This document shows, in pieces, positions 16,911-25,802 of a DNA stretch of 64,000 nucleotides. Made by a program: the position numbers and the translations under genes. The notes under the pieces were generated by a model that saw only the letters and a program-made list of their open reading frames with translations, was not told the origin of the DNA and did not search any database. Position 1 is the first letter of the stretch. Every line of letters starts with the position of its first letter. The stretch covers positions 145,588-209,587 of the forward strand of contig JANRJO010000042.1 in the NCBI GenBank assembly GCA_033763935.1. The letters are read 5' to 3'. The DNA is from DALYJJ01 sp033763935 (GTDB lineage Bacteria > Acidobacteriota > Terriglobia > Bryobacterales > Bryobacteraceae).

Positions 16911-17675
16911 GTGAGCCTCGCTCTCCTCGCCGGCCTGCTGTCGATGACGGCAGTCGGCATTTCCCTAGGCTTCCTCGGCGCAGGCGGCTCGGCAATCACC
17001 GTTCCGGTACTCGTCTATATCCTCGGCTTCGAGCCCCGCCAGGCCATCGGCGCTTCGCTTGCCATCGTCGGAGCGACGAGCGCCTGGGGAGCCATTCTCA
17101 ACTTTCGCAATCACACCCTGATCTGGCGGGTCGGGCTCGTCTTCAGCGTCACCGGCATCGCCGGCGCGTGGTTTGGCTCGCGCCTCACCTACCTCTGCCA
17201 GCCCGCACTTCTCATGGTGCTTTTTGCGGCCCTGCTGGCCATCGTCGGCACCCTGATGTATCTCCGCAACCCGCGCGCCGAGCCCGCCGAGCCCCGCGCG
17301 CTCTGCCTGTGGAAGTGCGCGACGGCGGGCGTCATCGTTGGTCTTCTCACCGGCTTCCTCGGCGTCGGCGGCGGCTTCCTCATCGTCCCCGCCCTGCTCT
17401 GGTTTGGCGGCCTCCCCGTCAAGCAGAGCATTGGCACCTCGTTGATGGTCATCGCCCTCAACTCCGCCGCCGGGCTCGCCGGCCACCTCTCGCGCATGGA
17501 ATCCATCGACTACCCGCTGCTGTTCGAACTCGTCCTCGCCGCCCTGGGAGGAATGGTCGTCGGCTCAGTCCTGCTGCGCCGCACCTCGCCCGGAAACCTG
17601 AGGAAAGCCTTCGCTGCCTTCCTCATCCTCATCGCCCTCTTCCTCCTCGCGAAGAACGCGCCGCAGTTATTCTGA
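16911..17675 (+). CDS. TSUP (TauE/SafE) family membrane transporter
   Basis: 254 residues, about eight hydrophobic helices. Two internal repeats carry the family signature: SLGFLGAGGSAITVPVLVYILG in the first half and TGFLGVGGGFLIVPALLWFGG in the second, the latter followed by KQSIGTSLMVIALN. TSUP proteins export or import sulfur-containing or carboxylate anions such as sulfite or sulfoacetate; the substrate cannot be set from sequence. It starts with GTG at 16911 and has no obvious ribosome site. Confidence 0.9.
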   Translation: MSLALLAGLLSMTAVGISLGFLGAGGSAITVPVLVYILGFEPRQAIGASLAIVGATSAWGAILNFRNHTLIWRVGLVFSVTGIAGAWFGSRLTYLCQPALLMVLFAALLAIVGTLMYLRNPRAEPAEPRALCLWKCATAGVIVGLLTGFLGVGGGFLIVPALLWFGGLPVKQSIGTSLMVIALNSAAGLAGHLSRMESIDYPLLFELVLAALGGMVVGSVLLRRTSPGNLRKAFAAFLILIALFLLAKNAPQLF

Positions 17676-17741
17676 GGCACGCGCCCGCGTTGGGCGAAGC
17701 CAGCATTTGTGGGACGATTAGGGGGAAGGGCTCGGATCGTT

Positions 17742-17966
17742 ATGCCAACCGCCACCATCACCGTAGATGCGGAGACCAAAGCGCGTCTCGCTGAGCTGGC
17801 TCGCCAGGCTGGGCAAGACGTCGACCAGTTTGCCGAAGCCCTGCTCCGGCGCGTAGCCCACGTCGACGTGTATTTTGAGCGCGGTGTGCCGGTGCTTTCC
17901 CCACGACCGGGCGCTCCCGTGCTCAAGGTCGAGGACGTTGACCACCTATTAGATCAATCCGAGTAG
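17742..17966 (+). CDS. VapB-like antitoxin, orphan
   Basis: 74 residues from the ATG at 17742. The N-terminal MPTATITVDAETKARLAELAR looks like a short ribbon-helix-helix/antitoxin DNA-binding segment, followed by an acidic neutralising tail (LKVEDVDHLLDQSE). It is directly followed by the remnant of a PIN-domain toxin gene, so it is most likely the antitoxin of a decayed VapBC pair. Orphan antitoxins can still repress their promoter or neutralise related toxins. The family assignment is moderate because of its small size. Confidence 0.65.
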   Translation: MPTATITVDAETKARLAELARQAGQDVDQFAEALLRRVAHVDVYFERGVPVLSPRPGAPVLKVEDVDHLLDQSE

Positions 17967-17975
17967 CCGTTGCCT

Positions 17976-18183
17976 GTGGTTTCGCTGCTCGACGTGGTGG
18001 CCCGATGCCGTGTCGCCGGTTCTCCTCCATGAAGTGCGGTCGGCGGCTACCGGCAAACAGGTGACCGACCGCTACCTGCTGGGATTCGCCCGCCGAAATA
18101 GCGGTCAGGTAGCAGCCTTTGACCGTGCGCTTGCGACCTTTGGCGGAGGCGACGTCGCTTGCCTGCTTCCGGCGGCTAAGTAG
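17976..18183 (+). pseudogene. vapC (PIN-domain toxin) remnant
   Basis: After the antitoxin stop, a frame starting at GTG 17976 reads VVSLLDV, the typical first strand of a VapC PIN domain, then degenerates. From 18028, in another frame, the translation resumes as HEVRSAATGKQVTDRYLLGFARR and continues NSGQVAAFDRALATFGG to a stop at 18181-18183. That C-terminal half retains the PIN motifs TDxYLL and FDxxLA. About 60-70 central residues and the reading frame between the two parts are missing, so the toxin is inactivated by an internal deletion. Confidence 0.75.
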
Positions 18184-18184
18184 G

Positions 18185-18628
18185 TTAACCCGCCGCCGCC
18201 AGGATCTCGCCCACCGGCGGTCTTCCCCGCCGCGCAAAGCGAATCACCCCGTCCGGCCCGATCACGTACACCGTCCGTTTCACAATCAGCCCGTGCGCGT
18301 GATACAGCCGGCTCACTTTCTGGCCCCCATCCACCAGGAGCGGAAAGGGCAGCCCGTACTTCTCGCGAAACCGCCCGTGGCTCGATTCACCCTGCGGATT
18401 CACCCCGAACGCCACCGCGTTATGCCGCTCCAGGTCCGGCCACCTCTCCTTCAACTCGCACAACTGCTGCGTGCAGACCCTCGTGTCGTCCCCCGGGTAG
18501 AACACCAGGATGACGTTCTTACCCCGGAGCGCCGCCAGGGACACCATCCGCCCCTGGTCGTCCATCAGCGAGAAATCGGGCGCCGGCGAACCGGCGGGCA
18601 GCGGATCGGAAAAGAGCCACGAGAGCAC
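18185..18628 (-). CDS. Peroxiredoxin (AhpC/TSA, BCP-like)
   Basis: 147 residues from the GTG at 18628. Thioredoxin fold with FYPGDDTRVCTQQLCEL: the peroxidatic cysteine is about C52 and a possible resolving cysteine follows five residues later (C57). There is an FPLLVDGG segment and a C-terminal PPVGEILAAAG. It would reduce peroxides. An ATG at 18664 is also in frame, but it would overlap the divergent transporter start at 18653, so the GTG is preferred; neither has a strong ribosome site. Confidence 0.85.
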   Translation of the reverse strand: MLSWLFSDPLPAGSPAPDFSLMDDQGRMVSLAALRGKNVILVFYPGDDTRVCTQQLCELKERWPDLERHNAVAFGVNPQGESSHGRFREKYGLPFPLLVDGGQKVSRLYHAHGLIVKRTVYVIGPDGVIRFARRGRPPVGEILAAAG

Positions 18629-18652
18629 GGGTATGATTGTAGTAAAGCCACC

Positions 18653-19573
18653 GTGCACACTCATCACCATCCGGTCCGCACGGGCAAGGTCCTTCGCTGG
18701 AGCCTCGGCGCCACCGCTGCCTTCGTGCTCATCGAGGCGCTTTCCGGTCTGCAGGCCCAAAGCCTCGCCCTGCTCTCCGACGCCGGCCATAACTTCACCG
18801 ACGCCCTCGCGCTTCTGCTCGCCCTGCTCGGGTTCTACTTTGGCGCCAAGCCCGCCGACGAAAGCAAGACCTACGGCTACCAGCGCGCCGGCGTCCTCGC
18901 CGCCTTCATCAACGCATTGGCGCTCCTCATCCTCTCGGCATACATCTGTGTCGAGAGCGTGCACCGCTTCCGGGAGCCCCGCGAGGTGAATGAGACGACC
19001 ATGTTCGCCGTCGCCGGGCTGGGACTCATCCTGAATGGCGCCATCATGTGGGGCCTTCGCGACGGGCACAAGCACGACCTCAACGTCCGCGCCGCCTTCC
19101 TGCACATGCTGGGCGACGCTCTCGGCTCCGTCGGCATCCTCATCGGCGCCTGGGTCATCCGCGAAACACGCTGGCTCTGGATTGACCCCGCGCTCTCCCT
19201 AGTCATCGCCGCCCTCATCGTCTGGACCGCCTGGGATGTCCTCAAAGACTCGCTGAACATCCTGCTCGAAGGCCTGCCCCAGGGCATGCGTCTCACCAAC
19301 GTCACCGAATCGCTGCGCCGCGTGGAAGGCGTGCTCGACGTGCACGACCTGCACATCTGGAGCCTCGGCACGCAGGCTCACGCTCTCAGCTGTCACGTCT
19401 TGATCGACGACATGCCGCACTCGGAGAGCGAAACCATCCTACGCCGCATCAACGATGTCCTCTGCTCGCAGTTCCACATCCACCACACCACCATTCAGTT
19501 CGAACACCAGCCCTGCGCCCTCCAGTCCGCCCCGTGCTCCATGGGACCGGGCGAGCACTCCCACTCTCACTGA
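18653..19573 (+). CDS. Cation diffusion facilitator (CzcD/ZitB-like metal exporter)
   Basis: 306 residues from the GTG at 18653, six membrane helices. The metal-binding pairs are H46/D50 in LLSDAGHNFTD (helix 2) and H151/D155 in FLHMLGDALGS (helix 5), the H-D arrangement typical of zinc/cobalt/cadmium exporters. The N terminus VHTHHHP and the C terminus GEHSHSH are histidine-rich and may bind metal. The C-terminal cytoplasmic ferredoxin-like domain includes VEGVLDVHDLHIWSLG. It works as a proton antiporter in the inner membrane. It converges on the TPR gene, overlapping its stop by 7 bases. Confidence 0.92.
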   Translation: MHTHHHPVRTGKVLRWSLGATAAFVLIEALSGLQAQSLALLSDAGHNFTDALALLLALLGFYFGAKPADESKTYGYQRAGVLAAFINALALLILSAYICVESVHRFREPREVNETTMFAVAGLGLILNGAIMWGLRDGHKHDLNVRAAFLHMLGDALGSVGILIGAWVIRETRWLWIDPALSLVIAALIVWTAWDVLKDSLNILLEGLPQGMRLTNVTESLRRVEGVLDVHDLHIWSLGTQAHALSCHVLIDDMPHSESETILRRINDVLCSQFHIHHTTIQFEHQPCALQSAPCSMGPGEHSHSH

Positions 19574-20856
19574 GCCTTGCGCTCGGGGTTCTTCTTCCGC
19601 AAGGCTTTCGCGCGCGACTCGACCCTCGCCGCCAGCACCGGCCGCTTCGTCCGCCCCAGCAAATCGCCGTAGTTCGCCAGCGTCCGTTCCAGCAGCGGCT
19701 CCAGCGCCGGCTCGCCTTCCAGCAGCGTTACCGCCGTCTTGTACAACCCCTCCGCGTCCTTGTCCTTCTGCAGCGCTTCGTGGATCAGCGCCAGGTTGTT
19801 CAAGTTGGTTCCCGTTTCCCGCTCTCGGATGCGGAGCGCCCGCGCGTACAGCGGCTCCGCCTCGCCGTACTTCTTCTGCGTCGCCTTGGCCATCGCCAGG
19901 TTGTCCAGGCTCATCGCCAGCATCGGGTGATCCTGCCCCAGCGTCAGCTCCCACAGCGCCAGTGACCGCGCGTAAATCGCCTCCGCCTCGGCCGGGCGTT
20001 CCAGTTTCGTAATCACCGACCCCAGCGTGTCCAGACCCGGCGCCAGCTCCGGCGACACCGGACCGAGCACCCGCTCGCGAATCACCAGCGCCCGCCGCAG
20101 CACCCCCTCCGCCTCGGCGAACTTCTTCTGCTCCCGGTACAGCGCGCCGAGCGCATCGAGCGGCCCCGTCAGGCTGATGTGCAGCGGCCCCCGCTTCGCC
20201 GCCAGAATCACCAACGCCTTGACCGCGGTCTGCTCCGCCTCCCCGAACCGTTCCGCCGCCGTGTGCAGCCGCGACATCCGTAGCCACTCGCCCGCCAGTT
20301 CCGGACTGTCCACGCCCTCGGCCTTCTCGCGAATGGCGATGATGCGCTCCAGCAGTGCACGCGCCTCGGCGTCGCGCCGCTGGATCTGGGCCACTCGCAG
20401 CACGTTGTTCAGCGCCGGCAGCAGCTCCGCGCTCTCCGCCCCGTGAGCCGTCTCCAGCAGTCTCAACCCGCGCTCGAAGATCTACGCCGCCTCCGGCATC
20501 ATCAGCCGCGCGTAGTAGCTGTAGCCCAGCGCCTCCAGGTCCGGATACAGCGACAGATGTTCCTTGCCCACCTGCTGCTCGCGAAAAAAGACCGCCAGGC
20601 GCAGATGCGGCTCGGCTTCGTCATAGCGGCCGAGGGCGAAGCTCAGCTCCGCCATGTCCCGCAAGCTCGTGAAATAACGCCCGTCCGTCTTCGGCAGGTA
20701 CTGCGCAACGTCCAGGGCCTCGCGCAGCAGCGGATAGGCCGCCCCGAACTGCCCGTTGTCGAGCGCCGTTCTCCCCTTCGCGCGTAACTCCTCCCACGAC
20801 GTCGGCTCCTGCGCCCCAACCACGAGCGCGCACACGAACCCGGCAAGAATGCGCAT
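19567..20856 (-). pseudogene. Tetratricopeptide-repeat protein gene interrupted by an amber codon
   Basis: One continuous frame encodes a secreted TPR protein: a signal peptide (MRILAGFVCALVVGAQ) and tandem TPR/kinesin-light-chain-type repeats (e.g. GRYDEAEPHLRLAV, KKYGEAEPLYARALRIRE). It is broken only by TAG at 20482-20484, after MMPEAA. Downstream the same frame continues IFERGLRLLETAHG, a normal TPR helix, to the stop at 19567. The parts are 124 codons (20482-20856) and about 300 codons (19567-20466 from a TTG without ribosome site). A nonsense mutation of GAG or CAG, a sequence error, or readthrough are the options. Confidence 0.75.
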
Positions 20857-20907
20857 GGAGCTATAGACCCCGCGCCCGGCCGCCCGGTTCCGCGCGGTCC
20901 GGCTAGC

Positions 20908-21366
20908 TTACGGCTCGCACTTTGCCCGTTTCATCGAGTAGTCAATCTGCCGCAGCTTCCCGTTCATCGTCCCTTCAATCCGCGCCGCCAGCTTGCCGCC
21001 TTCTTCCAGCTTGTACACCACCCGCTGCGGAAAATCGTGCTCCAGGTTCTCGAACACAATCTCCCCGGGGCCCGTTTTCACGGCCTTGAACGGCGTCGGC
21101 TTCTGCGCTCCCACCAGCGCCGTGTACACCAGGACGCCGTCCTTCTCGTCGATGCGCAGAAACTCGCTGCTCACCGTCTTCCCCCCGGCCACCGTCCGGC
21201 CCGCTCCGAACATCGTGCCGCCCGCCGGACGCATCCACACCTCCCCGATTTGCCGCTTCTCGTTCCCGCCCTCCCAGCACCCGGCCAGCCAGGTCATCGA
21301 ATCGATGCCGGCCGGGTCGGCGGTCAGCGCCCCAGCGGCCAGCACTCCAAGCAAGAGTCGTGTCAT
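20908..21366 (-). CDS. DUF6265-family secreted protein
   Basis: 152 residues from the ATG at 21366, with a short signal peptide (MTRLLLGVLAAGALTADP). MTWLAGCWEG, EVWMRPAGGTMFGAGRTV and EFLRIDEKDG are the recognisable elements of the DUF6265 beta-barrel family (lipocalin-like, function unknown). Its start is 4 bases after the stop of the AraC-type regulator at 21371, so it is probably translated from the same mRNA and may be that regulator's target. Confidence 0.75.
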   Translation of the reverse strand: MTRLLLGVLAAGALTADPAGIDSMTWLAGCWEGGNEKRQIGEVWMRPAGGTMFGAGRTVAGGKTVSSEFLRIDEKDGVLVYTALVGAQKPTPFKAVKTGPGEIVFENLEHDFPQRVVYKLEEGGKLAARIEGTMNGKLRQIDYSMKRAKCEP

Positions 21367-21370
21367 GCGT

Positions 21371-22162
21371 CTATCCTCCGGCAGCCCGCTCGCCGCCGTC
21401 TTGGAAAAATCCGACAATCCAGTCGTTCAACTGCCGTGAACTGCCGTTGTAGTCCGACGGCGCGCACCCCGCCAGTTCCTGAAATTCTCGAATCAGGTGT
21501 GGCTGATCGTAGTACCCCAAGTCCGCCGCGATCATCGCCCAGCGCTCCGGCGCATGCCCCACGCGTCGCAGCAGCCGCTGAAACCGCGCTACACGCGCGA
21601 ACCGCTTGGGCGCCAGGCCCACCCACGCGCCGAAGAGGCGTTCCAGTTGCCGCTCCCCCACGCCAACCCGGGCCGCCGTCCCCGCCACGCCCACACCCGA
21701 TTGCAGCATCCGCACCGCCTCCACTACCGCCCGCGGCGGCGCTACCGGCCGCAGCCGCTCCGCCAGCAACCGCTCGAACACGCGCAACCGCTGCTGCCGG
21801 GGTCGCGCTTCCGCAATGCGCTCGATCCACCACGCCGGTACCGATGCCTCCGCGATCACCCCCGCCCACTCCCCTGCCTGCTCGCGCAGAACAGCGTTCG
21901 ATCCCCACGCATGAAACCGCGCGCCCACCAGACCCACACGCCCTGTCGCCTCCACTCGCAGGTGCCGCCACTGCTGCCCGGCCACCATCGCCCGCGGCTG
22001 CAATCCCGAAGCCTGCCGGAACCGGTCCCCGTAGTGCAGAATCAGTTCCATGCGCCCGTCGGGAGAAATCACCTGCTCGGGCGCGCTCTCGCCCTCCAAC
22101 AGCCACAGGCAGTGCACGTAGTCGCTCACCGGCGGCCCAGGCCGGTACTGTAGGTATCGCAT
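21371..22162 (-). CDS. AraC-family regulator (DUF6597 type)
   Basis: 263 residues from the ATG at 22162 (MRYLQYRPGPPVSDYVHCLWLLEG), the usual beginning of DUF6597-type AraC regulators. The C terminus carries two helix-turn-helix units (GTAARVGVGERQLERLFGAWVG and ADLGYYDQPHLIREFQELAG). An upstream ATG at 22198 would overlap the divergent queC start, so 22162 is favoured. The gene faces queC with only 34 bases between the starts and is followed after 4 bases by the DUF6265 gene. Confidence 0.85.
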   Translation of the reverse strand: MRYLQYRPGPPVSDYVHCLWLLEGESAPEQVISPDGRMELILHYGDRFRQASGLQPRAMVAGQQWRHLRVEATGRVGLVGARFHAWGSNAVLREQAGEWAGVIAEASVPAWWIERIAEARPRQQRLRVFERLLAERLRPVAPPRAVVEAVRMLQSGVGVAGTAARVGVGERQLERLFGAWVGLAPKRFARVARFQRLLRRVGHAPERWAMIAADLGYYDQPHLIREFQELAGCAPSDYNGSSRQLNDWIVGFFQDGGERAAGG

Positions 22163-22196
22163 GACCCCCGCGTTATGATAACGAAAGCACCGCTTC

Positions 22197-22895
22197 ATGG
22201 GTTCCGTTCTGTCCTCGCCCCGCTCCGCTGTGTGCCTGCTGAGCGGCGGCCTCGATTCCGCTACCGTTCTTGCCATCGCCCGGCACGAAGGCTACGCCTG
22301 CTACGCGCTCTCGTTCGACTACGGCCAGCGCCACCGGCGTGAACTCGAAGCCGCCGCCCGCGTCGCCGCCGCCCTTGGCGCTGAGAAACACCTGACGCTC
22401 GCGATTGATCTGCGAAGCTTCGGCGGCTCCGCTCTCACCGCCGACATCGACGTCCCCAAAGACCGCACCCCCGGCGAGATGGAGCAGGGCATTCCCGTCA
22501 CCTACGTCCCCGCGCGCAACACCGTCTTTCTCTCCCTCGCTCTCGCCTGGGCCGAAGTCCTCGGCGCCGCCGACCTCTTCCTCGGCGTCAACGCCATCGA
22601 CTACTCCGGCTACCCCGATTGCCGCCCCGAGTTCATCGATGCCTTCGAGCGCATGGCCAACCTTGCCACCAAGGCGGGCGTCGAAGGGTCGCTGCGCCTG
22701 CGCATTCACACCCCGCTCATCCGCATGTCGAAGGCGGACATCATCCGCCGTGGCGTCGAACTCGGCGTTGACTACGCGCTCACGCACTCCTGCTACGACC
22801 CCACCCCCGATGGCCGCCCCTGCCGCGCCTGCGACTCCTGCATCCTTCGCCAGAAGGGTTTCGAGGCAGCGGGCCTCGCCGACCCGTTACTATAG
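22197..22895 (+). CDS. queC: 7-cyano-7-deazaguanine synthase
   Basis: 232 residues, the family length. The PP-loop SGGLDS (16-21) binds ATP. The zinc site is C199, C209, C212 and C215 (HSCYDPTPDGRPCRACDSC). GVNAIDYSGYPDCRPEF is the conserved substrate segment. QueC converts 7-carboxy-7-deazaguanine to preQ0 with ATP and ammonia, a step of queuosine biosynthesis. No other que genes are nearby. Its stop lies 4 bases before the oligopeptidase start, suggesting co-transcription with unrelated genes. Confidence 0.96.
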   Translation: MGSVLSSPRSAVCLLSGGLDSATVLAIARHEGYACYALSFDYGQRHRRELEAAARVAAALGAEKHLTLAIDLRSFGGSALTADIDVPKDRTPGEMEQGIPVTYVPARNTVFLSLALAWAEVLGAADLFLGVNAIDYSGYPDCRPEFIDAFERMANLATKAGVEGSLRLRIHTPLIRMSKADIIRRGVELGVDYALTHSCYDPTPDGRPCRACDSCILRQKGFEAAGLADPLL

Positions 22896-22899
22896 AAAT

Positions 22900-25026
22900 G
22901 TGACTCCCCGGCAGTCTGCGCCTGCTCTACTCGTGTGTTTAACCATGTCATTGACCGCACAAACCACTGCTCCGCCCGTTGCCCCAAGAAAACCTAAGAC
23001 GCTGGAAGCTCACGGCGACTCACGAACCGACCCTTACTTCTGGCTGCGCGAGAAGACCAGCCCCGAGGTCATCAAATACCTCGAAGACGAGAACCGCTAC
23101 ACCGAAGCGACGATGGCCGGCACCGACGAGCTGCAGAAGAAGCTTTTCGAGGAGATCCGCTCCCGCGTGAAGGAGGACGACCTCTCCGTTCCGGTGAAAA
23201 TCGACGGCTTCTTCTACTACACGCGAACCGAGAAGGGAAAGCAGTACGCCATCTACTGCCGCAAGAAAGGCAGCCTCGACGCGGCGGAGCAGGTGCTGGT
23301 GGACGCCAATACCCTCGCCGAGGGAAAGAAGTATTTCCGCATCGGCGTGTTCAAGGTGAGCCCCGATCACAAACTCCTCGCCTATTCCACCGACTATGAG
23401 GGCGACGAAGTCTACACGCTGCGCTTCCGCAACCTCGACACCGGCGCCGACCTCGCCGAAACCGTGCCCGGCACCTACTACTCCGTGCAGTGGGCCGCCG
23501 ACAACAAAACCCTCTTCTACAACGTGGTCGATCCCACCACCAAGCGCCCCTACCGCCTCTTCCGCCACACGCTGGGCGCTGCCGGGCAGAACGACACGCT
23601 GATCTACGAGGAGAAGGACGAAGCCTTCACGCTCGAACTCGACAAGACCAAGAGCCGCGAGTTCCTGCTGATGCAGTTGAACAGCGCCACTACCTCTGAG
23701 GTGCGCTACCTGCGCGCCAGCGATCCCGCCGGGGCCTTCGCCATCCTCGAGCCGCGCCGCAAGGAAGTGGAGTACGACGTCGCCCATCATGGCGACCACT
23801 TCTATATCCGCGTGAATGACGCCGGCCGCAACTTCCGTCTCGTGAAAGCCCCTGTCAAAAGCCCCGGCCGGCCCCAGTGGCAGGAAGTTCAGCCGCATCG
23901 CGAAAGCGTCTTGATCGAGGGCGTCGACGCCTTCCGCGACCACCTCGTGCTCGTCGAGCGCGAAAACGGCCTCCGCAAGCTCCGCATCGATCCGTTCACC
24001 GCGCAACAGAAGTCTCACTACGTCGAGTTTCAGGAGCCCGCCTACACCGTCATCCCCGCCGACAACCCCGACTTCAATACCTCGGTGTTGCGCTACACCT
24101 ACACCTCCCTCGTCACGCCCAATTCCGTCTACGACTACGACATGACGGCGCGCACTCAAACCCTCATGAAGCGCCAGGATGTGCTCGGCGGCTACGACCC
24201 CGCCCGCTACGCTAGCGAACGGCTCTACGCCACCGCGAAAGATGGCGTGAAGGTCCCCATCTCCGTCGTCTACCGCAAAGACTTCGTGAAGAACGGCGAA
24301 GCGCCGCTGCTGCTCACCGGCTATGGCGCCTACGGCATCACCACCGAAGCCGGCTTCTCCTCCGCCCGCCTCAGCCTGCTCGACCGCGGCTTCGCCATCG
24401 CCCTCGCCCACATCCGCGGCGGCCAGGAGATGGGTAAGAAATGGCACGACGACGGTCGCATGCTGAACAAGAAGAACTCCTTCACCGATTTCATCGCCTG
24501 CGCCGAGCATCTCATCGCCGCGAAATACACCAAGCCCTCGCGCCTCGCCATCCTCGGCGGCAGCGCCGGCGGCCTGCTCATGGGCGCGGTCGTCAATCTG
24601 CGCCCCGACCTGTTCGGCGCCGTCATCGCCAAAGTGCCCTTCGTCGACGTGATCAACACCATGTCCGATGCTTCGCTGCCGCTTACCGTAGGCGAGTATG
24701 AAGAGTGGGGCAACCCGGCCGACAAGAAATACTACGAGTACATGCGCTCGTACTCGCCCTACGACAACGTCACCGGTAAGCTCTATCCCAACATGCTGGT
24801 GACGGCGGGCCTCAACGATCCGCGCGTCTCCTATTGGGAGCCGGCCAAGTGGGTGGCCCGCCTCCGCGCCGTCAAGGAAGACAAGAACATCCTCCTGCTC
24901 AAGACCAACATGGGAGCCGGCCACTTCGGAGCGTCCGGCCGCTACGAACAGATGAAAGAGACCGCCTTCGACTACGCCTTTCTACTGAAGGTCTTCGGCA
25001 TGGCCACGCCGCCCGCCGCCCGATAG
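22900..25026 (+). CDS. ptrB: Oligopeptidase B (S9A serine peptidase), exported
   Basis: 708 residues from the GTG at 22900, which gives a short signal-like segment ending in LTAQ; an in-frame ATG at 22945 would remove most of it. It has an N-terminal DPYFWLRE motif, a seven-bladed propeller, and a C-terminal alpha/beta-hydrolase domain. The catalytic triad is S555 (GGSAGG), D640 (NDPRV) and H675 (GAGHFGASGR). Oligopeptidase B cuts short peptides after basic residues. It is followed after 30 bases by an outer-membrane-like protein gene. Confidence 0.93.
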   Translation: MTPRQSAPALLVCLTMSLTAQTTAPPVAPRKPKTLEAHGDSRTDPYFWLREKTSPEVIKYLEDENRYTEATMAGTDELQKKLFEEIRSRVKEDDLSVPVKIDGFFYYTRTEKGKQYAIYCRKKGSLDAAEQVLVDANTLAEGKKYFRIGVFKVSPDHKLLAYSTDYEGDEVYTLRFRNLDTGADLAETVPGTYYSVQWAADNKTLFYNVVDPTTKRPYRLFRHTLGAAGQNDTLIYEEKDEAFTLELDKTKSREFLLMQLNSATTSEVRYLRASDPAGAFAILEPRRKEVEYDVAHHGDHFYIRVNDAGRNFRLVKAPVKSPGRPQWQEVQPHRESVLIEGVDAFRDHLVLVERENGLRKLRIDPFTAQQKSHYVEFQEPAYTVIPADNPDFNTSVLRYTYTSLVTPNSVYDYDMTARTQTLMKRQDVLGGYDPARYASERLYATAKDGVKVPISVVYRKDFVKNGEAPLLLTGYGAYGITTEAGFSSARLSLLDRGFAIALAHIRGGQEMGKKWHDDGRMLNKKNSFTDFIACAEHLIAAKYTKPSRLAILGGSAGGLLMGAVVNLRPDLFGAVIAKVPFVDVINTMSDASLPLTVGEYEEWGNPADKKYYEYMRSYSPYDNVTGKLYPNMLVTAGLNDPRVSYWEPAKWVARLRAVKEDKNILLLKTNMGAGHFGASGRYEQMKETAFDYAFLLKVFGMATPPAAR

Positions 25027-25056
25027 CGAACAGAGCAAAGTACCAGGACAGCCAAC

Positions 25057-25746
25057 ATGCTCGCCAGAACAACCCCGCTCTACGTGTGCCTGCTCCCCTC
25101 GTTGCTGTCTGCGCAGCAGGCGATCGTCAACATGCCGTCCGCCGACATCACCCCCAAAGGCAAGGTCTTCCTGATGCACGAAACCCAGATGCGCGCCTGG
25201 AACCCCGGCCGCTACTGGTACGGAACGAACTTCTTCGCCTACGGCGTGGGCCGCTCCACTGAACTCGCCGTCACCACCTACAACGCCGGCTCCCCCCGCG
25301 CCCTGAATGAAGCCGTCGGTTTCGGCTTTAAATCCTCCCCCCAAATCCTCAGCGAGCGCTGGGCCTCCCGCGAGATGAAAGTCACCGTGGGCCAGATGGC
25401 CGTCGTCAACTACCGGGGCGGCGGTCTCGGTAGTTTCAGTTACTCCCACTTCTCCCTACGCGTCCCCGGCCTCGAAACGCGCCTCACCGCCGGCGGCTGG
25501 TACGGCACCAAGGAACTCTTCAAGAAGGACACCGGCAACTTCCTCGGCGGCATCGAACAGCCCGTCGGGAAGAAATTCGTTCTCCTCGCCGAATGGTTCC
25601 GCGGCCGCCACGACTTCGGCTTCTTCATCCCCGGCGTGCTCTACCACCCCACCAAGCGTCACATCATCGTTGCCGCTTACAAGATCGCCAACACCCCAGC
25701 GAACGGCAAAAACGGCCTGGTCCTCGAATACGGCATCACGTTCTAG
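25057..25746 (+). CDS. Predicted outer-membrane beta-barrel protein of unknown function
   Basis: 229 residues with a signal peptide (MLARTTPLYVCLLPSLLSAQ). It has alternating-hydrophobicity beta strands rich in Gly, Tyr and Phe (FAYGVGRSTELAVTTYNAG, GSFSYSHFSLRVPG) and ends in a terminal phenylalanine (YGITF), the signature of BAM-assembled outer-membrane proteins. The family is not recognised. It lies downstream of oligopeptidase B in the same direction. Confidence 0.65.
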   Translation: MLARTTPLYVCLLPSLLSAQQAIVNMPSADITPKGKVFLMHETQMRAWNPGRYWYGTNFFAYGVGRSTELAVTTYNAGSPRALNEAVGFGFKSSPQILSERWASREMKVTVGQMAVVNYRGGGLGSFSYSHFSLRVPGLETRLTAGGWYGTKELFKKDTGNFLGGIEQPVGKKFVLLAEWFRGRHDFGFFIPGVLYHPTKRHIIVAAYKIANTPANGKNGLVLEYGITF

Positions 25747-25802
25747 GCGGACGCTGAAGTTGCTGGCTCTGTCCTGAAAGACCGCAAGCGGCTGAATGCC
25801 GG

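Noticed and set aside
23020..24924. Long antisense open frame (over 600 codons) across the oligopeptidase B gene
   Set aside because: It mirrors codon bias of a strong sense gene with GC-rich third positions; its translation is low-complexity (G/V/E/A-rich) and has no domain.
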